A stretch of DNA of 64,000 nucleotides, from positions 22,764,865-22,828,864 of the forward strand of contig NC_083599.1 of NCBI RefSeq assembly GCF_020882245.1, in the 5' to 3' direction. Shown in pieces: positions 33,629 through 45,660 of the stretch. The position numbers and the translations under genes were made by a program. Position 1 is the first letter of the stretch, and every line of letters starts with the position of its first letter. Source of the DNA: Rhopalosiphum padi (lineage: Eukaryota; Arthropoda; Insecta; Hemiptera; Aphididae). Below the pieces are notes generated by a model. That model was not told where the DNA came from, searched no databases, and saw only the letters and a list, made by a program, of their open reading frames with translations.

Positions 33629-36600
33629 GTAAGTGTGGCACAAAATATATTACATGATGCACGCGATTTATAAGAATTGGAGCCAAATTCCATAAAACCG
33701 AGTGCTATAAAATCAAGTTTTATAACATTGTTTTTTGTTAAACCTATTAAATAAATTCTTTTAAAAAGAGTTCTGTAAAATATTAAAATTATAATTTGTA
33801 ATCTATATGTGTGATAAGAAACGTACGATAATATATGAAAACAATTAAAGAGCTATAACAACAGTTAAACTAGACATTTTGAAATGTTTTCATTATTTAT
33901 AATTTTAATAATTAAAAAATAATTGCATGTATTTTTAATGTTTTCAAATTATTTTAATAGTGTACTTTATGGTATTGATGCAATTTTATAAATTGCGTAA
34001 AAATAATAATAAAATCTAATAAAATAAATGATAGTAGTTATATAAAATTCAAATATAAGCCTCAATTTTATATTACTCAGTATATAATAGATTTCTAGCA
34101 AATTTTATTGATATTTTTTAGTACAATTTTATAGCACTCGATTTTTGAAAACTTAGTTTAATATAATTCTGTGCATTGCCGATTTAATATTTATAGTTCA
34201 ATCAGAAAGAAAAGGCTGGGTTTGGGCAGAGCAATATTATATTTAGTGGTTTAAGTTCGTATTTAGGTTTGAAAGTGTGCTTAACAAATCATTGTCATTA
34301 CGTCCACCTCTTCCCCATCCCTAAAATGCGCTACTTATTTTTTTTTCAAAAATATGTAATGAATATCATTTATAAGTACAGGTTGAAATATTTATTGTTT
34401 ATCATTCGTTTTACTTAAAATATTTTCCCACTATTTTTATCTTACAAACATATTATTATTAAATGAGGTACCTATAAGTTAGAATTTAAAAAGAATTGGA
34501 AAACCATGTTGTCAGTTAAAATTGATTTATTAGTTCGATCGCACCAATATACAATGAATTACAGACGAATATGGTAGGTATTGTGTATACTGTAGATGTA
34601 GCGTGTACCACCTCGTTATTGAGTGGGTTACTACCTATAATGTATGTCTTAAATTTGAATTTAATAATAAATATTTGAAAAAATGATTCCAAGCAAAGAA
34701 GGTTGAATACATTTTTGCCAAACTTATTGCATTTATTACATTATTAATAATTTATTATTTATATTTATCATTATATCATTATATCATTGTTATTAACCTT
34801 AGAGTCAATACTGTCTATGAATAGGTCCATGGCATAACGTATGAATATATAATAGCTTAAAATGAATCTGAATACTTTAAGAATATCATTGACCATTAGG
34901 TATGTGTAGTAAAATATAATAATATACGTAAAAGATTCAAGACTACACAAATAATATTTTTGAATTACAACAAAATAACTAAAATTTCATCAATATTTAA
35001 ACTTCAACAAATGTCTAAAAAAATACGTTTATATATTTTAAATATTTTTAAATTGGTATAAGAACCAACTTATCTTATAAAATATCTTATAATACATTTT
35101 CAAATTTTTGACTAAATATTATATACACATATTTTTTTTTATCTACATCTATAAAAAAAAAGTTTAAAATACCATAATTTTCAACTAACAAAGTTGAAGT
35201 GAAATTAGATAGTGCTTACTACTATGGAAAATTAAGTTGAGTCAAAGTAACATAAAACTAATAAGGTAAAAGATATTGAAAATTTAACTTTGTAAAACAT
35301 ATTAATCTAAAATAAAAAAAAAAAATACATAACTTAATTATTTCATTAATATTAAATATTTGATATGATTATAGAACATAAATTTATTTACTTAATTAAA
35401 AATTAAATACTTCAGTAAGCACTTTAATATAAAGTATAAACACTAAATTTATATAGGTATAGATATTAAAATATTTTTTAGTAAAGATTTTCTACAATAC
35501 ATGATAATATATTAAAAAATATTTATCTCTATAAAGAACATTTTACCTAAATACAAAATATCTTGGCACTATTTCTATTGTCTTGTGTACAATTAAACAA
35601 TTATTATAGTATGCATATTTATTCTTGTCTTTCTGATCGTGTCATTTTGCATAAAAAACCAATATAAAACCCTTATGCATATACATTTGCAATTACTCTA
35701 AAATACTGTAAAAAATAAACAATAAATTATTTTATTTTTCTTTACAAAATGTGTATATAATTTGTTTTCAGAGTGAGTAATTTAAAAATGATATATATCG
35801 GTTTTACAATACTTTGTTTTTTTTTGCATCTGTGTAACTACACGTTTTATGAAAAAAAACGCAACTCAATTTTCTACATCAATGAGGATTCTTTCTAATG
35901 GATAATTTGATCTAGTTTGTATTAATAAGATAGTTAAGAGTAGAAAACACAGTATAAGTTCTTTAATTGGGTAAACGAATAAAAATTGATTTTATTTTTT
36001 TGTTGTTACTAACTCAAAAAAAAAAGTTGATAAGTGGGTATCGCTTTACTGTGTGGTTGGTGTCGAATGGGTTAATGAAAACTTTGTATTGTCTTTCGTT
36101 TGATTTACATCGCAAAATTTTAGTCCAGAAATAATTTTAAATAAAAAAATAATGCAACCGTTTTTTGGGAAGGATAATGGACAATGAATGATAATGGTAT
36201 CTTATTTTTTAAGGAAAATGTGATCATCCTGTAATGAAAGCGTTAAATTGTAATTTATACATTATACATTTTACATGAAAAACGATTCTGAGTGGAGATG
36301 GTCAGTCAATAAAAATTCTAAATTTAAACGCGTATTAAAAAAATATTTTGACTATAATTTTTAAACTTTTAATTGGTAAATAAAAAACTTATGAGGAATC
36401 TTGTATTAAGTTTTCAAACATATTTACTCAATGGACATTTTGTTTTTATTGAAATTTATGTTTAATTAAATATACAAGGTTATACTTTACTAAGATTTTT
36501 AACCAAATATTAAATTAATCTAAAATTCATTGATACTTATTTTTTTTATTTTGTTTTGCTTATAAGTATTTTAGTTCAATATTTAAGTAAAAAATAACAA

Positions 36601-38236
36601 TTTAATATTATGTTTTTATTCATAATATTTTTATTGTAGAAACTCGAAACACTCCTTATTACTTTAGTGGTTACTTTTGGGATAGATGCTGATGATCTGT
36701 CTTCTTCGTTCAGTATTGTTTTCCATATAGGTACAATGGTATTCAATTGAGTTTAAATTGAATATATCCATTATTGTGACCTTAATTCAATGACAAAATA
36801 CACTCGACATCTATGACAGAGTAGGTATCCTTGTTTTTTTTTTTTAATTTTAAAATGGAAAATGTCTGAGTATGCGGTAAATAGATTGATGAATATTCAA
36901 AAATCCTTGACTTTTAAATGTAAATGGCAATTTGAAAATTGCAGTTGTATAAGAATTCGATCATCTTTCCAGTATCTGTTATAAACATACTGTCATTCAA
37001 TATATTGTTATTTGTTATTTATTACTCACTCTGTGACATGACATTAGGTTATTAATAATACATTCGCATTATTATATGTCATAATAGTGAGATTAAAAAT
37101 GTATTAAATAATATTTATGAAATAGAATTCACCTCCCTACAATTCAATAACTATATATGATAGCTCTATGATTGATGGTGATGAAGTTTTTTCTAAGACA
37201 ATTGACAGTTATATTTTCTTAACATTATATTGAATTGAAAATAATATTCTTTTGATGCGTATGCAAGTTAATATTAAATAATAACGAATTGAACGAAATA
37301 AAAAATTAAGTATGTCAATATTTTATATTAAAAATACTAGTAAATGAAAGTTTTGTTGTTTTTTTTTTGTCTTTTACATAACTACTCAAAACCACTCGAT
37401 AATTTTAAATAAAAATTGTATCAATAAGTTTTTTTGAGACTCGGAGAGTGTTTATGACTATTCCTATATCTATAGGCAGATATAGGATGGCTCATATGTG
37501 AACTGAGTTTTTGCTTATAAAAATTGAATTTTTTTTATTATTATTAAATGACTACTATCGGTCAGACTATTTGAAAATATATTACTATAATACTGTTTTA
37601 ATTAGTAGAAATATGGCACATAAAATATTTTACGAATATAGGTATCTGTTTTAAAAAAAATAAACAAAACGAATCTTATAATCAAATAAGTACTTATAAA
37701 CAAAATTATAAAGATTACTTTTATAATTTGCAATCATAATTTAATTTTTTAGCTTTTTTTAATTCTGTATTTTTTTTTTATGTAAAAACATCAGTATGTG
37801 TACACATCTTAAGGATATTAAATTTACGTTTACATTTAAATATTAGTTGAATATAATTTGTCTATAGTTTTTTTGTGTCTATATTAAAACTATATCCTGA
37901 ATTAAGAAGCTGAAAATCATAAATTAACTATTGTAATATTGCTTTTGTGTTACGTATATATTTCGACTGAAGAAAAATAGAAAACGATATTAATTTTGAC
38001 CCGGGCGAAGTTAGTTAATACCAGCTGCTATTGCTCTATGTATGCAAATCCCACCTAACACAAATATTACACCGAATTGACTTTTGAGTTATGTGTCATA
38101 ACACTCATAACTTATGACTATAATTTGAATAATATCCAACACAATCAACGGTTGTGCCGGTTGTGGTATTATGACTGCAGTATTATCAATTATACGTATT
38201 TTATGTATTTTATACTCACTCGGTTTGTATATACAG
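33629..38236 (+). other. Intron 12 (long) with dispersed-repeat copy
   Basis: About 4.6 kb of AT-rich intron. Pieces of the dispersed repeat family lie at about 34570-34700 (weak), 36030-36480 (clear, minus orientation) and 36730-36830 (weak). No exon is recognised. Confidence 0.65.
36030..36480 (-). repeat. Dispersed repeat family copy (minus orientation)
   Basis: Shares, as reverse complement, the blocks AAGTGGGTATCGCT, GAAAAACGATTCTGA and the ACTTATG-AGGAA segment with the 56.3-57.3 kb copy, in the same order. Internally deleted or diverged. Confidence 0.6.
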
Positions 38237-38456
38237 GCCTGACCACCTGGAAAGAAGGTGGTACCAGAATCAGCATCAACGACAAACCGGCAGCAGCGGT
38301 GGTCGACTGATTAGAGGGCTGGGTGGAACCAAACACTTGTCGGACGTGTACGACGACGACGACCTGCTGCGACTACAGCAGCATGATGACGCCACAGTTG
38401 CCGCACTGTTGCTGGACGATGTCGTGTTGGGCGGAGGTTACAGCAGCAGAAACTCT
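38237..38456 (+). CDS. Exon 13 of large scaffold-like gene
   Basis: A 220-nt exon that begins one base before CCT GAC CAC (split Val codon GT|G) and ends at GTAAGT (38457) in phase 0. The frame from 38238 is open for 73 codons: PDHLERRWYQNQHQRQTGSS, a Gly/Arg stretch, then LSDVYDDDDLLRLQQHDDAT and a hydrophobic-acidic AALLLDDVVLGGGYSSRNS. It was located by splice-site and phase reasoning. A strong T-poor acceptor (TTGTATATACAG) precedes it. Confidence 0.85.
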
Positions 38457-38884
38457 GTAAGTATATAATGTATTAATGTCATAGAGCGACCACACGTGGG
38501 GCCGCCTCTAACCATGGATGGATGTGGCAATCGCCGTCTGGACCGATGTAAATTGGGTCTAGTTTTATTTTGTTTGATTATGTTTAGTATAATATATGAA
38601 CATATTTTGCAAATGATTGTAAACATTCTTAAATGTAAATTGTTTACATAAAATATCGTATTCAAAACATTGAAATAGAAATTAAACCAATTCCAAGAAT
38701 TATAGCTATTTTATATTAATGTAACTTTATTTATTTTATATTTCATAAAAATTGTTGGATAACTTGTAACTAGATAATTAATTTCAGTCAACCCCATGTG
38801 CTGGCACTACCACGGTTATATCTACTAACATCAATGAATACGCATATCATACTACGTATTTAATACGATATGTGTTTGTGACAG
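38457..38884 (+). other. Intron 13
   Basis: AT-rich intron of 428 bases. The acceptor is GTGTTTGTGACAG|G. Nothing else is seen. Confidence 0.8.
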
Positions 38885-39108
38885 GACTTTATGCCGTCTA
38901 GACCGAGATCCCGATCATACGGTGGTGGCGAAGATCCGTCGTCCTCGACGTCTTGGCGACACTGGCCCGACACCAGCGGTGGATCCGGTTATCTGGGCGG
39001 CGCTTTGCGCGAGACCGCCATCGGTTCATCGGCAGCAATTTACGACCACAATGGCCATCGTCGCGCGACAAATACTGCGATAAATTCCGCTACGGCCGAT
39101 CAAAAAAG
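38885..39108 (+). CDS. Exon 14 of large scaffold-like gene
   Basis: A 224-nt exon, entering in phase 0 and leaving in phase 2 at GTAAGA (39109). It encodes DFMPSRPRSRSYGGGEDPSS, then STSWRHWPDTSGGSGYLGG, ALRETAIGSSAAIYDH and a Arg/Thr/Asn end (ATADQKR). Arg/Ser-rich and basic, likely a phosphorylated linker (inferred). Confidence 0.87.
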
Positions 39109-40522
39109 GTAAGATGCAGTTCACACCCACCTTTTTGGAGTCTTTGGAACTTAATTACCTATTAATGATCTTTAAAGAACCATATGATAATGAGTCGTAT
39201 GGTTTTTAAGTAAATTTTTTTATTTTTTTCATGATATATAACGTATTTACATATTATGCACTGAATCCAAAACTGTATGTATATGTCTTATTCTATAATA
39301 TATTCTACATAGGTTTCCATAAGTTTTTTTATAATATCTCCAAAAAATACATTTTTAGCACCGGTACTTTGTTCAAATGCATTGAGACATTTGAAACGAG
39401 TTCTATAAAAAGCATAGAAAAATGTAGTAAATTATGTATATATAATACGATCGAGTAGTTGTAACTCGATATTTTTCTTGTCCCTTGAAGTATTTATAAG
39501 TTGTGTTTGATATATAAAACTAAAAAAATACATTTGTAAAATGTATTATTATTTTTCTTGAAATTCGATTTATTGAGACTTTACTATATAAACTGAATAT
39601 GAAAAATAATCTATGTATTTTTGATGACGTAGTAACTGGTGTCGGTAACAATTCGACGATTGTCCGCGAAATAGTATTTTCGATTTTCTTTTATATAATA
39701 TACTAGCCGATTCTGGATTTTCCTTTGTATTAAACTCAGGGCCTGATTTAGGCATTTTGTGGCCTTAGGCGAAATAAAAAATGTGGCCCCTTATTGTCAA
39801 CAGTAACATGTATAGCCATAGCCCCCTCCACAAATGAGTTGTATAAAACAAAATAATAATTTATTATAATTTAGTATTTACTTATACATTTTCACAAACA
39901 TAATTATAATGTTATACATTTTTTTATTTCTATAGGCTACAAATTTCTTGTACCTATTATTTTAATTTACATTTTACGATGATGAGGATTAATTATTTTA
40001 TATGATATATGATGAAAGTAGTACTCTAAAAAAATAAATAAATAAATAATAAGGTTCATAAAAATTCGAGGTGCTCTAATAACGGAGGCCATAAGCAGTT
40101 GCTTATCCTGCCTAATGGTAAATATGGCCCTGATTAAACTTTGTTAAATATAAACTAAACAGATTTGAAATACAGTTTTTTTTTTAAATTTTATATACTA
40201 AACATAAAATTCAGATATAAAATTATATTACATCATATACATTATTTTATTTTCTGTAATAATTTATACCCAATATAAACAAAAAAATATTCGTTCTTCG
40301 CGATTTCACAAATGCCTGTGTTAACCCCTCTTTAAAATACGAATTTCAAAAAAGTCTTTCTTAGTAAACCTATACATAATTGTAAAAGTAGTACACGCAC
40401 TTGAAATTTTAAATTAAATCGGCTTGGCGGTTTTGGTTGTAAGCTGATCATAAATCAGTCATTCAAGACTTGTCTTTTTAAAATGTATAGGTATACAAAT
40501 ATATGTTTCACATCTTTCGCAG
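39109..40522 (+). other. Intron 14 carrying a hAT-type MITE
   Basis: About 1.4 kb, with a complete short transposon at 39737-40132 (separate entry). Outside it the intron is AT-rich and without signals. The acceptor is CATCTTTCGCAG|A. Confidence 0.75.
39737..40132. mobile_element. Non-autonomous hAT-type MITE
   Basis: A 396-bp element with terminal words CAGGGCC (39737) and GGCCCTG (40132), imperfect inverted ends beyond that, and a perfect 8-bp target-site duplication ATTAAACT at 39729-39736 and 40133-40140. An 8-bp duplication and CAGGG termini are the hallmark of the hAT superfamily. No coding frame lies inside, so it would depend on a transposase elsewhere. The intact duplication suggests fairly recent insertion. 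Confidence 0.9.
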
Positions 40523-41007
40523 ATGGGACGTTCGGCGGCACAACCGCCGACAGCGGCGGTACAGCGACGGTGGCGGTGATTCGGACCCGCGACGGTCGTA
40601 CGATTACCACCAACACCTGCAAACGGCGGCCATGATGAAGTACGGCACCGCAGGCCGGCGGTCGCGTTCGTGGGACCCGTCACCGTCGCCGACACCGACC
40701 GCTTACTTGAGCGGCGGCGACGACGGCGGCGGTTACGGCGGCTACGGCGGCTACTGCGACTACATGGACGACTACGGCGGCGGTGGCGACTACGAATCGC
40801 TGGCCGCGCTAGCCGCCGAGGAAGAACACGACGAAGAGCTGCAACGCGAGGAGAAAAAGGCCAGGATCAAGGCGGAGATTGCCCGGCGCAGGCGGCAAAT
40901 CGAGGACAACGTCCGGCTGCACGAGGAGCTGCTGCGCCTGGCCCGGATCCGTGAGAACGCCGAACACGAGTATTCGTCGTCCATGCTGCCATCGCTATCC
41001 GCTGCAG
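40523..41007 (+). CDS. Exon 15 of large scaffold-like gene: charged coiled coil
   Basis: A 485-nt GC-rich exon, entering in phase 2 (AG|A Arg) and leaving in phase 1 at GTATAT (41008). It opens with an Arg-rich stretch (WDVRRHNRRQRRYSDGGGDS), then YDYHQHLQTAAMMKYG, a Ser/Pro patch (RRSRSWDPSPSPTPTAYLS) and a Gly/Tyr run. From about 40798 to 40971 it becomes strongly helical and charged: LAALAAEEEHDEELQREEKK, then ARIKAEIARRRRQIEDNVRL and HEELLRLARIRENAEHE. Heptad spacing of Leu/Ile fits a coiled coil. Such a segment next to disordered linkers recalls presynaptic scaffold proteins of the Piccolo/Bassoon type, but I cannot confirm homology from memory. Confidence 0.9.
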
Positions 41008-44000
41008 GTATATATGAATCATTAAATCAATAATACCGGCAATATAATAATACAGTATAATATTATACCTGTCGTGGTGTGATGACCACGTCATTTTAAT
41101 ATTTTCGACGATAATAATAATAATATATTATAATTTATAATATATATTTTATGAAAAATAGTGATGGTAGTTTTAAACTCTAGTTAAATGTTACATTTTT
41201 TTTATTGACAGACGGTAGGAATAATTATTGTTTCGATTAATACACTTAATACGAACTCAATAGTATTATTATTATTAATTATATCAGTTAATAAACAGCG
41301 ACTGATATTGCTATTATAAACGATTTTATCTTAGTTTCTTAGTTTACGTTTGTAATAGTATTATGTTACACGTTCACCAGTAAGTGAACCAAATATTATT
41401 AAAATTATGTTATTATGCTCATGAAAATAATTTAAATGAGGGGATCATTTAATATTTCGATGAACGATAAAAAAATATCCATACCATTTATTCACGTAAA
41501 TTTACCAAGCTCCTATATCTAAATGTATATATAATTAAAATTATACGCGTAACGGAACGGATAGTATCATTCATTTATCGATAATAATATTATATTATTG
41601 CCGAGTACATAATTTTAGTAAATATTATTTAAATAATATAGGGTTGGGCGAATAGCTGTTTATTATATTGTTCGTAAATTAAAATAGCATTATCTATTGA
41701 CGATACCTTACTTAGGCAGTGATGTTATTTGTGTTCATCAATATTAAACTTATGGATGCCACTGCATTGTATAAAAATCTGTAAGCCAACACAACTGATA
41801 TCATTGTTAACCTTTGCAATATCGTTACATCTGTTGTCTATCTTAGTTAAATGTTAGTTTCATTATGACTCGGAAGCTTTTGAGCAAGTGACAACAAACC
41901 TTTCCCTCTCTGTTGTGTTGGCCTAAAAGTGTATGTTTAACGAAGATAGGAATGCCGTATTCATTAGTTTGATATTAATGTTTTGTGTTACTATAAACGT
42001 ACGGTATATATTGTGTTATGATATATTATATTATATATTGTACACGATAAACGTCGGGCGATAAATCGTTTAAAAGTGGGCACGACCTCCATAATTCTCA
42101 GTGCGAAAAGTGTTTGCACTCGTTTCGGAGACGACATCTTCTTTAAGACTGTTACGTATAGTATAGGTCATTATTTATATGATTTCTATTACGGCTGCAG
42201 GAAAAAAGACACAAACCATGATACGAGTATTGATCGTCGCCTCCTAAATGAGCGTATATACATTTTCCCCGGAGATCGTCTCACTTTATATATAGATTGA
42301 ACTGGACTTATTTACGATACTTTTCGTAATAAATTGGAAAATGAAAATTTCTTACCGTATAAAATACCTTATATATAAGTATAATACATGCATACATACA
42401 CGATACACATATCTGCAACATCAGTCGCTTTATACCTATATATTATGTAGGTATATTAAAATAAAATCTTTAATTGTTCAATCAAAAATATAACATATAC
42501 AATGCCAGAACTGCAGATAAATACGTATTTAATTAAGCCATTCATAACGTATGACGTTTATCCCGTGGGTTTAACTCGGTGCGAGTTTCAATCATAAACT
42601 GGCGGTGGATACATGATACCAATAATAAAAGAAGGAACGCGTAGTCTGTCATGATGATAAGATAAGCCATATAATATGAACTACGTAATATATACACATA
42701 CTATGTATGATAATTATATGTTTTCCTTTTACAATGGGAATACTGTTTCAAAATTTTGGCTCGTTTGTGTTATCATTATGGAAATATGTAAAATTTTACA
42801 AAATATTTATTATACGAAATATCGAGAAAAGACATTACAATTTATAAATATTTTACAAAATTATATTTTCAGTGTAATTGCTTTGTATTTTGTATATAAT
42901 TTTTTAGTAGTTAATAATGATAGATTAAAACTGACAATAGTGTAGGTACTTAAATCGTGCATAAATTGTTTCACTAGATATACATTCTTAAACATTATTT
43001 TGTTTTTGAAATTTTACTAAACAGTTTTATTAAAATGGTGACATGTTTTACAAATTTTCTGTGTATACCATGTGGTATTTTATTAATAGTAAATCAATGA
43101 GTCAAAAACATTTTCACTGATGATAATGTCCGTTAAAATAAATATAGTATAATACGTATATTCCGAATATCTGCCGTCGTACATACTCGTAGTAAAATAG
43201 TTAAATTTGTTTAATTGAATTTACATATTTTCAAGTATATTTGAAGTTATATTTAAATATTTTATTTATGATCAATATAATATGTTGTAAAAACATAAAT
43301 TTAAAACAGAATACTAGTCTACCAAACTTTATTGATGTGCATGCATATGTGTTAGGTTAAAAGGTAACATATTATAACAATATAACTAATATGAAAAATA
43401 ATAATAACATAGCTACTCGATTTTAGTTAAGTGTAGATAGTAATGTTTTGAAAAGTTATATAGTATAATATTAGTATACAAAATATATCAAATGTTTTCG
43501 AAGTTTCCATTCAAAATGTTTGTATGATTGTCAATGGTCATACTACTCATACATGATAATAATATAATACACTCGTATATTTTTACAAATTACTTGGATT
43601 TTAAGAACATCTAGCGCAGATAAAATAAACTGGTATATAATTATATAAGTAAAATAAACTGAAAGAAATGACTTCCAAATTATGTCATAATATATAGGTA
43701 CGCTGTGGTAGAGGTGTGTTGTGTGTGTGTGCGTGTATTACACAGCTATACCTTTATATTATGTATAGGTAGGTATTTATATTTAGTATATTATGTAATA
43801 TGTATTTTGCATGAATGTATAATATATATACAGTAGAAATCGGTTATAACAACCTTACAGGAATGAGTAAAACTTATGTCTGATTCCACATGTTATATAC
43901 TAACCTATAATTGATTTGTATTAAAAAAATATATATAATATATGTCAATTACGAGTGTAATAAAAATATTATAATTATATAATAATATTAAATACGTAGG

Positions 44001-45054
44001 TAAAAATGCACACTTATTATCCTTATTAAAAATATATAAATTTTTAGTTTCTTTTGAAATTTCTTTAATTAAATATTTTAACTTAACCTGATTTATTTAC
44101 TTACCGCAGGCTACCAACTAATTCATTGTCAAATTCTATATTATAAAATCGACTCTCGGTGAAAAACTTCGAATAACTAAGTGTTTGAAATGCTAAAATA
44201 CAAGATGATCTAATATCAAGGGGCCGAAAAAATATATTTAAATCATAGAGTTATGTGTACATTTGTGTGTCAGCAAATAGGTACATACATGATTGTTTCA
44301 ATTTGTTAACCAATAGCAAAGCTGTCAATACACTAATTTTATAGGTAACTGTTTACTTTCAAAAATTATCCTCATAACTTCTAGGCAGTAAAAATTTTTA
44401 CAATTCTGAATTTATTATACTTGGGTCGAATGATTGGTTCTTATATTGTAAGGAAGAAGTTTAGTTCAGTATTAGTTAAGGGGGTGGGGCATTGTGAACT
44501 TGATAATAGTAAAAAAAATGAAGAATTTTGTAGTTCTGCTTTTTTATATCCATATCCAGTAAAACCAATATTAGTAGTTTTATCATTAAATAATTGCAGT
44601 GTGATCGTCCGTACCTTTTTGCTTCGATTATAGCAAAATAATATAATATGCCTTTAAATCACCTAGGCTTTGTATCTTCTCTTGCGAGGAGTGGTGTCAG
44701 GTTTTCAGAGCAATCCGTATTCACAGCAAGTAAAAGCGTTACGATTTTCTGTCATTAATACGTCCAAAATTATACTTCAAAATTCAAATTAACAAAAGTT
44801 ACGAGTTTTCGAAGGTTCATCGAAAGTCGACTGAATTTTAATAATTAATATCACCTGCTGCAGAGCCGTAATTTTTATCCACCACACGCTGACATATCCT
44901 ACGACGGGAGACCACAGAATTGACGGTGTCGTTATAATATTCTCGAATTCTACTGTGTATATATGTATATATTTATACAATATATAACTTACCTATAAGT
45001 GGAACCGATATGGGAAAGCGTGACGGGGGCGTTTTGTGCATATATCGTACACAG
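41008..45054 (+). other. Intron 15 (long)
   Basis: About 4 kb of AT-rich intron. Several chance frames occur (for example 42076-42300 and 42676-42945) but none has flanking splice signals in the required phase. The acceptor is TATCGTACACAG|GT. Confidence 0.7.
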
Positions 45055-45419
45055 GTGGCTGCTACGCGGGACGGCGGCCGATGACCGAGGATGAGTGTCA
45101 AGTGTTTGCACGCGCGGCCGAAAAGATAGCCGAGGAACGGTCAATGGAGCGGATCGCCTCCACGTTCCGGACCGCTGCTGCGGCGGCCGCCGAGGATTAC
45201 GTGCGCCGCGGTGGCATCTACGGCGAGTACGGCACGGCGATCGGCTGCGGGATCGGTGATTACACACCCCCGCACGCTATGCCACTGTTGCCGGACATGC
45301 CGACTAGGAGCAGGAGACTACTGGAGAACCTGGGAAGTTCACCGATCACAGATTCCGTGTTATTGGACGGCGAACAGAAAGCCATGCAGAAAAAAGTCAA
45401 CTTTCTCAACGTCCTATAA
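45055..45419 (+). CDS. Exon 16 (last) of large scaffold-like gene, stop at 45417
   Basis: Enters in phase 1 (G|GT Gly) and reads GCYAGRRPMTEDECQVFARA, then AEKIAEERSMERIASTFRTA and an Ala run, a Gly/Tyr-rich turn, ending RSRRLLENLGSSPITDSVLL and KKVNFLNVL before TAA (45417-45419). The first half is alpha-helical with acidic and basic faces. The exon is GC-rich up to the stop and AT-rich beyond. No PDZ, C2 or other C-terminal domain follows in the window, so either this is the true end of the protein or an isoform that ends early. Confidence 0.88.
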
Positions 45420-45660
45420 TTAGACTAAAAAAAAAATTTAAAAAAAAGACACACACACGCGACGTCGTTTATAATAAATGATAATGTTATGTGTACCTAC
45501 TAGTTTACCTATAATTAGCTGTTATGTTATGTAGATATGATACGGGCAATTTCGTCCAGGGGAAATTTGAATCGTGAGTAGGTTCAGAAACTAATTTTTT
45601 GTTCGTGCAATATTTTCTAATAAATTTATTATTTCTATTATTTCTAACATTAATAAAGTA
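45420..45660 (+). terminator. Probable 3' UTR with polyadenylation signals
   Basis: The region after the stop holds AATAAA hexamers at 45473-45478, 45619-45624 and 45652-45657. Which is used is unknown, and the UTR could be longer. Confidence 0.5.

Noticed and set aside
33301..33693. Minus-strand Arg/Cys-rich frame of 130 codons
   Set aside because: Antisense shadow of the Gly/Ser-rich exon 12, with no independent signals.
42076..42300. 74-codon frame in intron 15
   Set aside because: No acceptor/donor pair in the required phase 1-1 and no protein-like pattern.
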